From: Bacillota bacterium
Lineage (GTDB): Bacteria > Bacillota > Clostridia > Acetivibrionales > DSM-1351
Direction of reading: 5' to 3'
Assembly (NCBI GenBank): GCA_023400235.1
Contig: JAEXFI010000045.1
Span: forward strand, 62,001-126,000
DNA: 64,000 nt
In this document: one piece after another, positions 26,824-35,597 of the stretch
Position numbering within the stretch: the stretch's first letter is position 1
Layout of the letters: each line of letters begins with the position of its first letter
Translations under genes and position numbers: made by a program
The notes under the pieces: model-generated
What the model was told of the DNA's origin: nothing
The model's database searches: none
The model's input: only the letters and a program-made list of their open reading frames with translations

Positions 26824-28326
26824 ATGCTTGAATCAAAACCGTTTATTTATCCCTTTAGTACAGCAGGGGGATGTTATATATATGATGTTAACAAAAATGG
26901 GATTATAGGTGTAAGTAAGGAGACCTATAAGTATTTGAGCGGTAAAACAGATGAACTAAATTCAGTTGCTGAGCTTGAAATTAGTAAAATGCTAAAAAAA
27001 GGTTTCTTGTCTGACAAAAAGATTAAAAGTATAATGCATCCTGCAAGTAAAAGCTTGGAATATATTCTTGACAGTGCTTTGGAAAAAATAACTTTACAGG
27101 TAACACAACAATGTAATCTGCGGTGTGAATATTGTATATATTCGGGAGACACCGGAAATTACCATAACAGAAGCCATCAAAGTAAAAAAATGAGCTTTGA
27201 GCTGGCGAGAAAGGGTATTGATTTTTTGATTGCACATTCTCAGGATTCTAACAGAATAAATATAGGGTTCTATGGAGGAGAACCACTTTTGGAGTTTGAA
27301 CTTATAAAAAAATGTGTAGAATATGCAAAAGTACAGGCAGAAGGAAAAGAAGTATCCTTTTCAATGACAACAAATGCAACGCTGCTAAGTGAGGAAATAA
27401 TAAAGTATTTATCTGAAAATGATATCCTGCTCACCATCAGTCTGGACGGACCGAAGGAAATACATAATAAAAACAGAAAGTTTGCAGGCAGCGGAACAGG
27501 TTCCTTTGATAAAATAATCGAAAGTATGGAAATTCTCAAAGTGAGATATCCAGAGTACTTTAGAAATATATTGTTTAATGTAGTTATGGATCCGACGGCG
27601 GATTATAAATGCATATCCGAATTTTTTGTGAGCTATGACACTGTAAGGGATGCATACAAAATGGTATCTTTGCCTTCTACGCAATATTCAGAAGATACTG
27701 TGACTATGGGCGAAAAGTTCAGAGTGGATTATAATTATGAGTTTTTTGAAATTTTCTTATACAAACTGGGACGGCTTGAGAAAAAGCATGTAAGTAATTT
27801 GAACCTAGCGTATTTTGAAAGGTTAATAAGCACTTATCATGAAAAGAGAACACCTACATCAGGTCTTTATGATTACGGGCACCCAGGCGGACCTTGCATA
27901 CCTGGACAGAGGAGACTTTTTATGGACGTAGAGGGTGTGTTTTACCCTTGTGAGAGGGTGAGTGAGATATCTGATGTAATGAAAATAGGAACTTTGGAGA
28001 GCGGCTTTGATTTGGAAAAGTGCATGAAAATACTTAACATAGGTAAAATTACAGAGCAAAGCTGTATAAATTGCTGGGCTTTCAGATATTGCTCCCAATG
28101 CGCTCCTTTCGCAGATGATACAAAAGACCTTACTGCTGAAAAAAGGTTGCGGCAATGTGCAAGTACAAAAAGAGATGTAGAAGAGCAATTGAAGGACTAT
28201 TGTACATTATTGGAGCTGGGATATGACTTTGAAGGTGAGGACAATCCTTTTATTCAAATTACGAAAAAAGAATGGGAGGCAAAAGATAATGATACAGAAA
28301 AAAAGACTGCTGGTATATCCCTATGA
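26824..28326 (+). CDS. Radical SAM peptide maturase (CcpM type)
   Basis: A 500-aa radical SAM enzyme. The cluster-binding motif is CNLRCEYC (C97, C101, C104). The C-terminal part has a SPASM-like set of cysteines (GPCIPGQRR, YPCERV, CINCWAFRYCSQC), as in thioether- and other peptide-modifying maturases. By context and layout it is the Cys-rich peptide maturase family (TIGR04068, CcpM). The likely substrate is the 70-aa precursor upstream; the modification is unknown. ATG 26824 has only a weak ribosome-binding site; a strong one (AAAGGAGG, 26731-26738) serves a 15-codon frame at 26749-26796 that is in phase with the maturase but closed by TAG. Confidence 0.85.
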   Translation: MLESKPFIYPFSTAGGCYIYDVNKNGIIGVSKETYKYLSGKTDELNSVAELEISKMLKKGFLSDKKIKSIMHPASKSLEYILDSALEKITLQVTQQCNLRCEYCIYSGDTGNYHNRSHQSKKMSFELARKGIDFLIAHSQDSNRINIGFYGGEPLLEFELIKKCVEYAKVQAEGKEVSFSMTTNATLLSEEIIKYLSENDILLTISLDGPKEIHNKNRKFAGSGTGSFDKIIESMEILKVRYPEYFRNILFNVVMDPTADYKCISEFFVSYDTVRDAYKMVSLPSTQYSEDTVTMGEKFRVDYNYEFFEIFLYKLGRLEKKHVSNLNLAYFERLISTYHEKRTPTSGLYDYGHPGGPCIPGQRRLFMDVEGVFYPCERVSEISDVMKIGTLESGFDLEKCMKILNIGKITEQSCINCWAFRYCSQCAPFADDTKDLTAEKRLRQCASTKRDVEEQLKDYCTLLELGYDFEGEDNPFIQITKKEWEAKDNDTEKKTAGISL

Positions 28327-29404
28327 CAATGATTTTATAGCTGTAATCAAGCATACTGAGCTTATAAGTGAATTTGAGATAACAAAATTAGTTTCGCCCA
28401 ATGGCTGGGGGCTAGCAGGTAAAGATGCAGGAAGCTCGGGAAAGCGGGAAGGAGCAGGGATAAGGGTAGAGGGGAATTTTGTAGAAGCTTTGGGTGCCTG
28501 CGATGCCGTACTCTTTGCTGATTCCCATTTGAAGCTGGATTTTGAAAAAATAGTTTTCCCCAAAATGCTGGAAGCTATAACAGGAAAGAAGGATATCCTG
28601 TGTGAAATAAAGGTTGATGATAAAATAAAGAAGGAATTGGCTGAACTTGCTTCAAACAATGGAGTAAGCTGTGATTTCCTTAGTGACAATGAGGTGTGGT
28701 CTTCCCCGGCAAACAACGAAATTTATAATATTAACACTCCTGTTATTTTTGTATTGGGAATGACGGAGAGAACAAACAAATTTGAAGTACAACTGGCTCT
28801 TAGAAAAAGATTGCTTATGGAAGGCTATAAAGTCAGCCAGGTAGGTACAAAAAAATATTGTGAGCTTTTAGGCTTTCACTCCATGCCGGATTTCATGTAT
28901 GGCAAAAGCTTATCAGAGCCTGAAAAGATAACCTTGTTCAATCATTATGTTAAGAAGATTGAGAAGGAAGAGAAGCCGGATGTGATTATTATCGGGTTAC
29001 CAGGGGGGACAATAAAATTTAATAACAAGTATACCTGCAATTATGGAATTACTTCCTATGAAATATCTCAGGCTGTTATTCCAGATGCGGCAATTTGCAG
29101 TGTACTGTATGAAGAATATAAAGCTGCTTATTTTGAAAACGTTTGTAAATCCTTGCAGTATAAATTAGGCTTTAAGGTGGATTGCTTCAATTTATCAAAT
29201 TATCAGTTTGACTGGATAAGAACTGAGTCGTCCATGCAAATGTGCTACACTCTGATGGATTCAACCGCTGTTTCTCAAAAAGTCGAAAATTTATCCGGGA
29301 TGGAAACACCAATCTTTAATATTCTTGAGGAAGAACATGCGGATGAAATGTGCAAATTTGTATTGGATAAATTAAGCGGCTATGCAGAAGTATCAGCTTT
29401 TTAA
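28289..29404 (+). CDS. TIGR04066-like peptide maturation system protein
   Basis: A 371-aa protein starting MIQKKRLLVYPYDNDF. No enzyme motif of a well-known family is visible. A conserved-looking block is EEKPDVIIIGLPGGTIKFNN near residue 230, and the region TPVIFVLGMTERTNKFEVQL suggests a nucleotide-binding or Rossmann-like middle part. It fits the clostridial natural-product protein family TIGR04066 that travels with Clo7bot peptides (from memory). ATG 28289, with GGGAGG upstream, overlaps the maturase gene by 38 bases, so the two are translationally coupled. Confidence 0.72.
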   Translation: MIQKKRLLVYPYDNDFIAVIKHTELISEFEITKLVSPNGWGLAGKDAGSSGKREGAGIRVEGNFVEALGACDAVLFADSHLKLDFEKIVFPKMLEAITGKKDILCEIKVDDKIKKELAELASNNGVSCDFLSDNEVWSSPANNEIYNINTPVIFVLGMTERTNKFEVQLALRKRLLMEGYKVSQVGTKKYCELLGFHSMPDFMYGKSLSEPEKITLFNHYVKKIEKEEKPDVIIIGLPGGTIKFNNKYTCNYGITSYEISQAVIPDAAICSVLYEEYKAAYFENVCKSLQYKLGFKVDCFNLSNYQFDWIRTESSMQMCYTLMDSTAVSQKVENLSGMETPIFNILEEEHADEMCKFVLDKLSGYAEVSAF

Positions 29405-29618
29405 GGAGGGTAGCTTGAAAGATAGATGTTGTGTGTCAAAGTGACTTTCAAGCAGCGAAAGCCACTGCGTGCCTTTCATTACTATTTGTGTACGCGCCAT
29501 GCGCGTAGATGGGAGGGTAGCATGAAGGATACATGTGGTAAGTCAAGGTGGATTTCACGCAGCGAAAGCCACTACGTGTCTTTCATTACTATTCGTGTAC
29601 GCGCTATGCGTGTAGATT
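29405..29618 (+). repeat. 107-bp tandem duplication carrying ribosome-binding sites
   Basis: Two imperfect copies, 29405-29511 and 29512-29618. A third copy of only the first bases (GGAG at 29619) leads into the acyl-carrier-related gene. Each copy opens with a ribosome-binding site and a start codon at the same distance: TTG 29415, ATG 29522 and, for the real gene, ATG 29629. Shared blocks include GCAGCGAAAGCCAC and TTTCATTACTATT. The first copy's frame closes after 9 codons; the second runs 39 codons. The sequence of each unit looks like an ancestral duplicate of the gene's leader. Confidence 0.8.
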
Positions 29619-29628
29619 GGAGTTTAAT

Positions 29629-29889
29629 ATGGAACATATAGAAAATAGGCTGGACGATATATTTAAAAAGAGATTTGGTATAGAGATGAGTCCAATAAAA
29701 GAAGCGGTAAGAGATAAAAAACTTTTAGGACAAGATTTCGGTATGCCTCCCAGGGATTTATTATATCTATTTTTTGATGTTGAGGAAGAGTTTTCAATAA
29801 AGATCCCTCAGGAAGCTGTTACCTCGGGTGAATTCAGTACATATGACGGCATATGTAAAATTATAGATAATGAACTGAGAAATGAATAG
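29629..29889 (+). CDS. Acyl carrier-related peptide maturation protein
   Basis: An 86-aa protein starting MEHIENRLDDIFKKRFGIEM. The middle segment, LLGQDFGMPPRDLLYLFFDVEEEF, aligns with the acyl carrier helix-2 region (LG-DSLD-VELV-ALEEEF). The DSL serine that carries phosphopantetheine is replaced by Met-Pro-Pro, so it cannot carry an acyl chain in the usual way. It fits the acyl-carrier-related family of Clo7bot loci (TIGR04069, from memory). TGGAG precedes ATG 29629. The gene ends 21 bases from the convergent recombinase gene. Confidence 0.75.
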   Translation: MEHIENRLDDIFKKRFGIEMSPIKEAVRDKKLLGQDFGMPPRDLLYLFFDVEEEFSIKIPQEAVTSGEFSTYDGICKIIDNELRNE

Positions 29890-29909
29890 ACAAGTGAAAA
29901 ATGAATATT

Positions 29910-30911
29910 TTATTCTTCTATAGCTGCAACCTCAGCCGCATCAAACTCAGCCAGGGGATTTCTGCTTACAGCGTCCCTGAGCTGCTGTTGATCCAGATGT
30001 GTGTAAATCTCAGTAGTTGCAATGCTCTGATGGCCAAGCAGTTCCTGGAGGGCTCTGATATCCACATTTCCGTATTTATACATCAATGTTGCGGCGGTAT
30101 GTCTCAGCTTGTGTGTGGAGTAGCGTTGCGGGTCCAGCCCGGCTTCACTTATATACTTTTTAACAATCTTCTGAACGGACTCCTTGCTGATTCTTCGCTT
30201 GTGTCCGCTTATAAATAAAGCATTCTTATCTTTGAGACCATTTGCCGGCCTTATCTTAATATAAGCCTCCAGGGTTTGGACGCATGCCTTGTTAAGGGGG
30301 ATGCTGCGCTCCTTGTCACCCTTGCCTATGACGGTCAGCGTATTGTTTCTTATATTGTTGAGATTAATGCCTACAAGCTCCGAAAGGCGTATGCCGCAAT
30401 TAAGAAAGATTGTGAGAATAGCCAAATCTCTTACGGAATTTGGTCCCTCACTAACTGAGACAGATGTCAGCAGCTTTTTGCTTTCCTCAACATTTAAATA
30501 TCTGGGAAGCCGCTTTAGTATTTTGGGGGATTCCAGTTCATTTGCCGGGTTAAAATCCAGCAGCTTGGCTTTGGTGGTGAGGTAGTTGAAAAAGGTCTTC
30601 AGGCTCGCAACCTTCCTGGCACGGGCATGTGAAGTATTGTCGCGGTTGCTGCTTACAAAGGACATGTAAGAGTACAGGTCGCTCAGTATTACAGTCTTAA
30701 GCAGCGCCATATCAACATCTGTTATGGGAATATCATCAAATTCCATATTTTTGTCAGCAAGGCTTCTGTGCAGCTTCAAAAAGCGAAAAAACACTCTTAA
30801 GTCATAGAAATAAACTTGCACCGTATTTACTGATTTTCCCTTTATTGTCTGCAGATAGTTTAGAAAGTCTCTTAAAACATCAGGCATTTCATAATCTGAT
30901 ATACTTTTCAT
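29910..30911 (-). CDS. Tyrosine recombinase, XerC/XerD-like
   Basis: A 334-aa site-specific recombinase. The N-terminal SAM-like DNA-binding domain (LRDFLNYLQTIKGKSVNTVQVY) is followed by a catalytic domain with Arg in CGIRLSELVGI, Lys in GKGDKERSIPL, HKLRHTAATLMY (H-x-x-R), LGHQSIATTEIYTH and the nucleophile Tyr in the same stretch. All catalytic residues are present. I use ATG 30911 because GAGG lies 6 bases upstream on the minus strand; the frame continues to 31013. No phage or integron genes are near, so it may be a chromosomal Xer protein or act on local repeats. Confidence 0.88.
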   Translation of the reverse strand: MKSISDYEMPDVLRDFLNYLQTIKGKSVNTVQVYFYDLRVFFRFLKLHRSLADKNMEFDDIPITDVDMALLKTVILSDLYSYMSFVSSNRDNTSHARARKVASLKTFFNYLTTKAKLLDFNPANELESPKILKRLPRYLNVEESKKLLTSVSVSEGPNSVRDLAILTIFLNCGIRLSELVGINLNNIRNNTLTVIGKGDKERSIPLNKACVQTLEAYIKIRPANGLKDKNALFISGHKRRISKESVQKIVKKYISEAGLDPQRYSTHKLRHTAATLMYKYGNVDIRALQELLGHQSIATTEIYTHLDQQQLRDAVSRNPLAEFDAAEVAAIEE

Positions 30912-31244
30912 TGGTAACCTCATAGTTATGATAAAATCAAATATTCTTGTGATAGAATTAGTTGTTTTAAAGTACAATAATGCAATAATATACAGCTGCT
31001 CGACCAAAGCCAATATTTGCTAAATTTGTAAAATATACTATTGCGCTTGAGCAATTATACTGTTATTATGTTATAGGTCTGAATAAATTAGTGGAGGCAT
31101 TTTCACCTTTATTAACACTATAATTATAACATCATTTTCCACATTAAATAAGAGCTTAATTTTATTATTATCTTCATACAAATTTCACAAACGGGTGATA
31201 TAATTTAAACAGTTTTATAAATTAGGTTTAGAAAGGGATTTTTG
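30912..31244. other. Divergent intergenic region
   Basis: 333 AT-rich bases between the recombinase (minus) and the Spo0E-like gene (plus). It holds an extended -10 (TGATATAAT, 31196-31204) for the latter. No other structure recognised. Confidence 0.5.
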
Positions 31245-31412
31245 ATGAGGGAACTAGACAAACTAAAAATAAAAATAAATAAATTGCGTCAGGAGATAAA
31301 TGAAAAAATTGCCAATGGTGACGATCTCAATAACAATGAGATAATCACACTGAGTGAACGGTTGGATATACTTATAAATCAGTGGTATAAGTACGATAAT
31401 CTCCAGAGGTAG
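31245..31412 (+). CDS. Spo0E-like aspartyl-phosphate phosphatase
   Basis: A 55-aa peptide made of two predicted helices, too small for many gene finders. The second helix has TLSERLDILINQWYK, which fits the Spo0E signature (S-x-x-x-D, with the Asp that removes phosphate from Spo0A~P). AAAGGGA lies before ATG 31245, and an extended -10 lies about 40 bases further up. It would restrain sporulation. The assignment rests on size, helix pattern and this motif. Confidence 0.72.
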   Translation: MRELDKLKIKINKLRQEINEKIANGDDLNNNEIITLSERLDILINQWYKYDNLQR

Positions 31413-32357
31413 CTAACAATCGTCCTCGTCCATGTTTTTACAGGGAATTTTATAGTCCGCAAAGAATTTATCATCAAATTTATCTATTGGCTTAGGGCCT
31501 CTCATTATATGTCTTTCAATCTGAAGTACTCCTTCGGGATCTGCTTTTACTCTCCAGTCAACCATCATTATTTGATCCCCAACAATTTCAATTCCGGTAA
31601 TTCCTTTTGAATGTATACAGCAGCCTGTGTTGAAATATGGCAGTTCCTGGCTTTTTGGAAACTTTTGCCGATGAGTATGGCCGCAAATAAGCATGGTCTT
31701 GTGCTTTAAAATCCATTTCTTATATGTTCTTTCAATCTTATGCCTTTTAAAATGGTTTCGCGCAGGACTTGAGGGGTTTTGAAAACCCACCACATGCATG
31801 AATCTCCAAAAATATCTAAGCAAAAACATATTAATAACCCATAGCTGGTCGTTCATAAGATCACCCTGATGCCCGTGAACTATGAATATCTCCTGTCCGC
31901 TGGACCTGTTTTTCAATATCAGGGCTTCAATAGGTTTTAGTCCCACAAACAGGTCATGTATGTCCTGAGTATAGTCATCATAAAACTTATAAAAATTGTT
32001 TTTTACATAGTGCTTGTTTTTTAAGTAAATATTATGGTTTCCATACAGCATAATCATTTTATTATTGTCATGAAGCTTTTTAAGAACAGAAAAAACATCA
32101 CTGTGAGCCAGCCGGATATGCTTGAATTTGGGATATTCCCACAACTCATCTCCATCTCCCACCTCCACATATACGTAGTCGTTCTCAAAATAATACTCCA
32201 ATGCCCGTAACAATATGTTTTGATTTCTGCTGAATTCATCAGATACACTGTCGTCGCCCCTGTGACAATCACTGAAAAAAATGTATCTGGAATTATGGTC
32301 AAAATATTCAACCTTTGCATTTCTATAAGCCTTCATCAGTTTCTTATCTGTAAACAT
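31413..32357 (-). CDS. Metallophosphoesterase
   Basis: A 314-aa calcineurin-like phosphoesterase. The five metal-binding blocks are present in order: FFSDCHRGDDS, VEVGDGDELWE, LYGNHNIYLK, VHGHQGDLMND and ICGHTHRQKFP. The order and spacing recall the UDP-diacylglucosamine pyrophosphatase (LpxH-like) branch, but Gram-positives lack that substrate, so the target is unknown. It is soluble, with no signal peptide. It is convergent with the Spo0E-like gene, with no gap between them. Confidence 0.85.
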   Translation of the reverse strand: MFTDKKLMKAYRNAKVEYFDHNSRYIFFSDCHRGDDSVSDEFSRNQNILLRALEYYFENDYVYVEVGDGDELWEYPKFKHIRLAHSDVFSVLKKLHDNNKMIMLYGNHNIYLKNKHYVKNNFYKFYDDYTQDIHDLFVGLKPIEALILKNRSSGQEIFIVHGHQGDLMNDQLWVINMFLLRYFWRFMHVVGFQNPSSPARNHFKRHKIERTYKKWILKHKTMLICGHTHRQKFPKSQELPYFNTGCCIHSKGITGIEIVGDQIMMVDWRVKADPEGVLQIERHIMRGPKPIDKFDDKFFADYKIPCKNMDEDDC

Positions 32358-32523
32358 TTAGACTCTCCATAAGATATTTAACATTAGTATAGTTCTAAAC
32401 TTAAGGTTTTATAAATATATTTTCATGTTTACCATTAAATTTAAGTGGTATCTAATAACCTATGCTATTAATATGATATACTTTTTAGGAATAAATAAAC
32501 TTTTATCAAGAAGAGGTGAAGTT

Positions 32524-34200
32524 GTGAATTATAACATATTGATTGGTGGTGCAGCCGGTCAGGGTATTGATACTATTTCGGCCGTTTTTGAAAAAATACT
32601 GAAGAGACAGGGCTTCGAAGTATTCACAATCAGGGATTACATGTCCCGGGTAAGAGGCGGACATAATTTTATTCAGATCCGATTCGGCAGTGAGAAGCTT
32701 TTCTCACATGAGGAACAGCTTGACGGCATTGTGGCAATGAACGTAGAAACTGTGGAATATCACATTGAAAGGTTGAAACCAGATGGCTTTGTGGTCTGTG
32801 ACAAGGAGATTCAAAATACTGATGACAGATGTATAAGCCTTCCTCTGAAGCAAGCTGCTGCAGCCGCAGGAAACAGCAGAACTGCCGGAATCGCAGCTGC
32901 TGGTTCGGTATTGGAGCTTCTGGGCATAGCCGATACGGAAACTGAGTCGGTACTGAGGGACTTTTTTAATGAGGAGCTGTCAGCTCAGAATTTCAAGGCG
33001 ATAAAAGAAGGCAGAAAGCTTGTGGAAAACAGGAAGCATATAAAGTCGGCTGTAAAGGATACCAATATACTGATAAACGGAAATGAAGCTGTTGCGCTGG
33101 GTGCCATTGCAGCAGACTGTAAATTTTACTCAGCCTATCCAATGACCCCCTCAACCAGTATCATGGATTACCTAGCTTCAAAAATGCTGGATGCGGAAAT
33201 AGTGGTTGAGCAGGCCGAGGATGAAATTGCCGCTATAAATATGGCTATCGGAGCCTCTTATGCGGGAGTCAGAGCCATGACAGGCACTTCTGGAGGAGGT
33301 TTTGCACTTAAGGTAGAAGCCCTGGGACTTTCGGGAATGCTGGAAGTACCGCTTGTAATAGCAGAGGTTCAGCGTCCTGGGCCGACCACAGGACTTCCCA
33401 CAAGAACGGAACAAAGCGATCTGAGGTTTGTAATTTCAGCCTCCCAGGGTGAATTCCCGCGTATGGTAATAGCTCTGAGAAATGCCGAGGATGCTTTTTA
33501 TCAGACAGTAAGGGCTTTCAACCTGGCTGACAAATATCAATTTCCTGTTATTCTTTTAAGTGATCAGTTTTTGTCCGACACCACCGTGACAGTCAAGCCC
33601 TTTGACTTGAGCCGTGTTGAGAGGAGTAAGCAAATAGCTGTACATAACCAGGAAGACAAGCCGTATTTGAGATATAAAATCACTTCAACCGGTATATCCC
33701 CAAGGATTATTCCCGGCAAGAATCCTGGAGTAACAGTACTTGTGGACAGTGATGAACATGACGAGTCGGGCCACATAACAGAATCCGCCGAGGTCAGAGA
33801 ACTAATGGTGGACAAGAGGATGCGGAAGCTGGAATTGCTCAGGGAAGAATTACAGGAGCCTGATTATTTTGGTGCTGAGGATAGTGATATATTGCTGCTT
33901 GCCTGGGGTTCTTTATGGGGGCCGGTTAAGGAAGCGGTAGAAATGCTGAACAATGCTGATGCCAATAGACGCTATGGCGCTTTGATTTTTGGAGATATAT
34001 GGCCGCTGCCTGAAAAACTTTTCAGGGAAAAAGCCCGTAATGCAAAAACAATCATTAATATTGAGCAAAACGCAACAGGACAGCTTGCATCAGTGATTTC
34101 AGAGGTTACGGGAATATTCTGCCACCACAGTATTCTAAAATATGACGGCAGACCCATGAGTTCACAGTTCATATTTGAAAAAGTCAGGGGGAAGGTGTAG
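32524..34200 (+). CDS. korA: 2-oxoacid:ferredoxin oxidoreductase, fused gamma-alpha subunit (KorA)
   Basis: A 558-aa protein. Residues 1-175 form the gamma domain (NILIGGAAGQGIDTISAVF and MSRVRGGHNFIQIRF). The alpha domain follows, with the pyrimidine-binding region GNEAVALGAIAADCKFYSAYPMTPSTS and the EQAEDEIAA motif. With the next gene it would oxidatively decarboxylate a 2-oxoacid (2-oxoglutarate or a branched keto acid) to an acyl-CoA, reducing ferredoxin. The start is GTG 32524 with GAGGTG upstream; the frame from 32425 is longer but poorly supported. No separate ferredoxin (delta) subunit is present. Confidence 0.88.
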   Translation: MNYNILIGGAAGQGIDTISAVFEKILKRQGFEVFTIRDYMSRVRGGHNFIQIRFGSEKLFSHEEQLDGIVAMNVETVEYHIERLKPDGFVVCDKEIQNTDDRCISLPLKQAAAAAGNSRTAGIAAAGSVLELLGIADTETESVLRDFFNEELSAQNFKAIKEGRKLVENRKHIKSAVKDTNILINGNEAVALGAIAADCKFYSAYPMTPSTSIMDYLASKMLDAEIVVEQAEDEIAAINMAIGASYAGVRAMTGTSGGGFALKVEALGLSGMLEVPLVIAEVQRPGPTTGLPTRTEQSDLRFVISASQGEFPRMVIALRNAEDAFYQTVRAFNLADKYQFPVILLSDQFLSDTTVTVKPFDLSRVERSKQIAVHNQEDKPYLRYKITSTGISPRIIPGKNPGVTVLVDSDEHDESGHITESAEVRELMVDKRMRKLELLREELQEPDYFGAEDSDILLLAWGSLWGPVKEAVEMLNNADANRRYGALIFGDIWPLPEKLFREKARNAKTIINIEQNATGQLASVISEVTGIFCHHSILKYDGRPMSSQFIFEKVRGKV

Positions 34201-34203
34201 CTT

Positions 34204-35055
34204 ATGTGCCATATCAAGTATAATATTTCTGAAACCGCATGGTGTCCAGGCTGCGGAGATTTGAACATAATTGAATGTCTGAAGACTGCATTGGAGCAAA
34301 GCGGTAAACAGCCACACGAGGTTTTAGTGGTAGGTGGTATCGGGCAAGCGGCCAAAACTGCCCAATATATAAACACAAATGGATTTTGCGGTCTTCATGG
34401 AAGATCTCTTCCTCCTGCAGCGGCAGCCAAAATCGTAAATAAAGAGCTTACGGTAGTGGTAAATACCGGTGACGGCGACTCCTATGGAGAAGGGGGAAAC
34501 CATTTTATACACAATATAAGAAGGAATGTAGATATAACTCATTTTGTTCATGATAATCAGATATATGGCCTTACAAAAGGTCAGGCATCTCCCACAACAG
34601 GAATAGGTCATATTACAGGAGTGCAAACTGCAGGCTCAATGAATGAGCCCTTAAATCCTCTTTTGCTGGCATTAGCTATGGGAGCCGGGTTCGTGGCAAG
34701 AGCCTTCAGCGGAGATAAGGAGCATTTGACGAATATTATGCTGGAAGCCATCAAATATAAAGGCTATGCTCTTGTGGATATTCTTCAGCCCTGTGTGAGC
34801 TTTAACAAGATTAATACCTTTCAATGGTATAGTAAACGTGTATATAAGCTGGAGGAGGGCTATGACCATACCGACAGGCTTAAAGCCATGGAAAGGGCCA
34901 TGGAATGGGGAGACCGCATTCCTCTCGGAATTTTGTACAAGACAGAAAAGCAAACCTTTAATGACAAATTTGATTTTCTTAAAGGGGATAGGGCTCTGGT
35001 TGATATGGAGACATCCCTTGAAAAGGTAAAGGGCTATATAAATGAATTTATATAA
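34204..35055 (+). CDS. korB: 2-oxoacid:ferredoxin oxidoreductase, beta subunit (KorB)
   Basis: A 283-aa thiamine diphosphate-binding subunit. It has AWCPGCGDLNIIECL near the N-terminus, GLHGRSLPPAAAAKI, and the ThDP/Mg motif GDGDSYGEGGNHFIHNIRRN, followed by DNQIYGLTKGQASPTT. Cysteines for one 4Fe-4S cluster are present (CPGC and a later Cys). It starts 3 bases after the alpha subunit and ends in a strong terminator, so korAB is a two-gene operon. Confidence 0.9.
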   Translation: MCHIKYNISETAWCPGCGDLNIIECLKTALEQSGKQPHEVLVVGGIGQAAKTAQYINTNGFCGLHGRSLPPAAAAKIVNKELTVVVNTGDGDSYGEGGNHFIHNIRRNVDITHFVHDNQIYGLTKGQASPTTGIGHITGVQTAGSMNEPLNPLLLALAMGAGFVARAFSGDKEHLTNIMLEAIKYKGYALVDILQPCVSFNKINTFQWYSKRVYKLEEGYDHTDRLKAMERAMEWGDRIPLGILYKTEKQTFNDKFDFLKGDRALVDMETSLEKVKGYINEFI

Positions 35056-35084
35056 ATCTTTTATTTGAATTAGTATCAAAATTT

Positions 35085-35150
35085 AAGGCTCGACATGTTA
35101 TTATTCCGTAATACCTGAAAAAACAGGAGAATAACATGTTGAGCCTTTTA
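35085..35150 (+). terminator. korAB terminator
   Basis: 18-base arms AAGGCTCGACATGTTATT (35085-35102) and AATAACATGTTGAGCCTT (35130-35147), one G-T wobble, followed by TTAT. Confidence 0.85.
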
Positions 35151-35296
35151 TCGTCTTGAGTGTGGAAGGTACCTTCCTTAGCTAAGAAATAAAATATAAA
35201 CAAGACATACTAATACTTTGATATTAAAATTAATATTTATAACATAACGTATGGATGTAATAACGTCGTAAAGACATGCTATAAGTATGCCAATTC

Positions 35297-35325
35297 TTGC
35301 CATAAAGCGTACCGGTGTTTATAAA
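35297..35325 (+). promoter_or_regulatory. Promoter of the riboswitch-controlled hydrolase
   Basis: TTGCCA (35297-35302), 17-base spacer, TATAAA (35320-35325), about 100 bases before the riboswitch. Confidence 0.55.
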
Positions 35326-35429
35326 AAGGCTGATTTATAGTATTATAAAATAAGCTACAGACATTGCAGAGCAAAAATCAGGGAAGGAGGTAAGGAAAGA
35401 AGCAAACTGTAGCTTAAATAGCTGTTTGG

Positions 35430-35581
35430 TAATGGATAGCAGGTAGTTGCCAAAAAAGCTTTAGCAGTATTATTTTGCTGAATCCTCAATTTTGAGGTAC
35501 GGAGGAACCATGAACAGGGGTTAATCCATGTATTTGGTAGGGTTATCCTATTACCCGAACCCGTCAGCTAACTTCGGAAGC
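35430..35581 (+). ncRNA. Cyclic di-AMP riboswitch (ydaO-yuaA type)
   Basis: The conserved pieces of the ydaO aptamer appear in order: GGAGGAACCATG (35502-35513), GGGGTTAATCC, and CCCGAACCCGTCAGCTAAC followed by TTCGGAAGC near 35555-35581. It lies 17 bases upstream of the SH3-NlpC/P60 hydrolase gene. Such riboswitches commonly turn off cell-wall hydrolase genes when c-di-AMP is high. The 5' boundary is approximate. Confidence 0.9.
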
Positions 35582-35597
35582 ACACATAGGAGGACTA

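Larger units (their letters stand above)
35056..35597. other. Intergenic region with terminator, promoter and riboswitch
   Basis: 542 bases: the korAB terminator (35085-35150), an AT-rich stretch without features, a promoter (35297-35325), and a c-di-AMP riboswitch (about 35430-35581) just before the cell-wall hydrolase. Confidence 0.75.

Noticed and set aside
29405..29618. CRISPR-like repeat
   Set aside because: Only two units, 107 bases each, directly joined with no spacers; this is a tandem duplication.
29910..30911. Integrase marking a genomic island or phage
   Set aside because: No tRNA, attachment-site repeats, phage or transfer genes are near. The sequence fits a chromosomal Xer-type recombinase.
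31413..32357. LpxH lipid A enzyme
   Set aside because: The phosphoesterase motifs resemble that branch, but the organism appears Gram-positive and no other lipid A genes are present. Kept as a general metallophosphoesterase.
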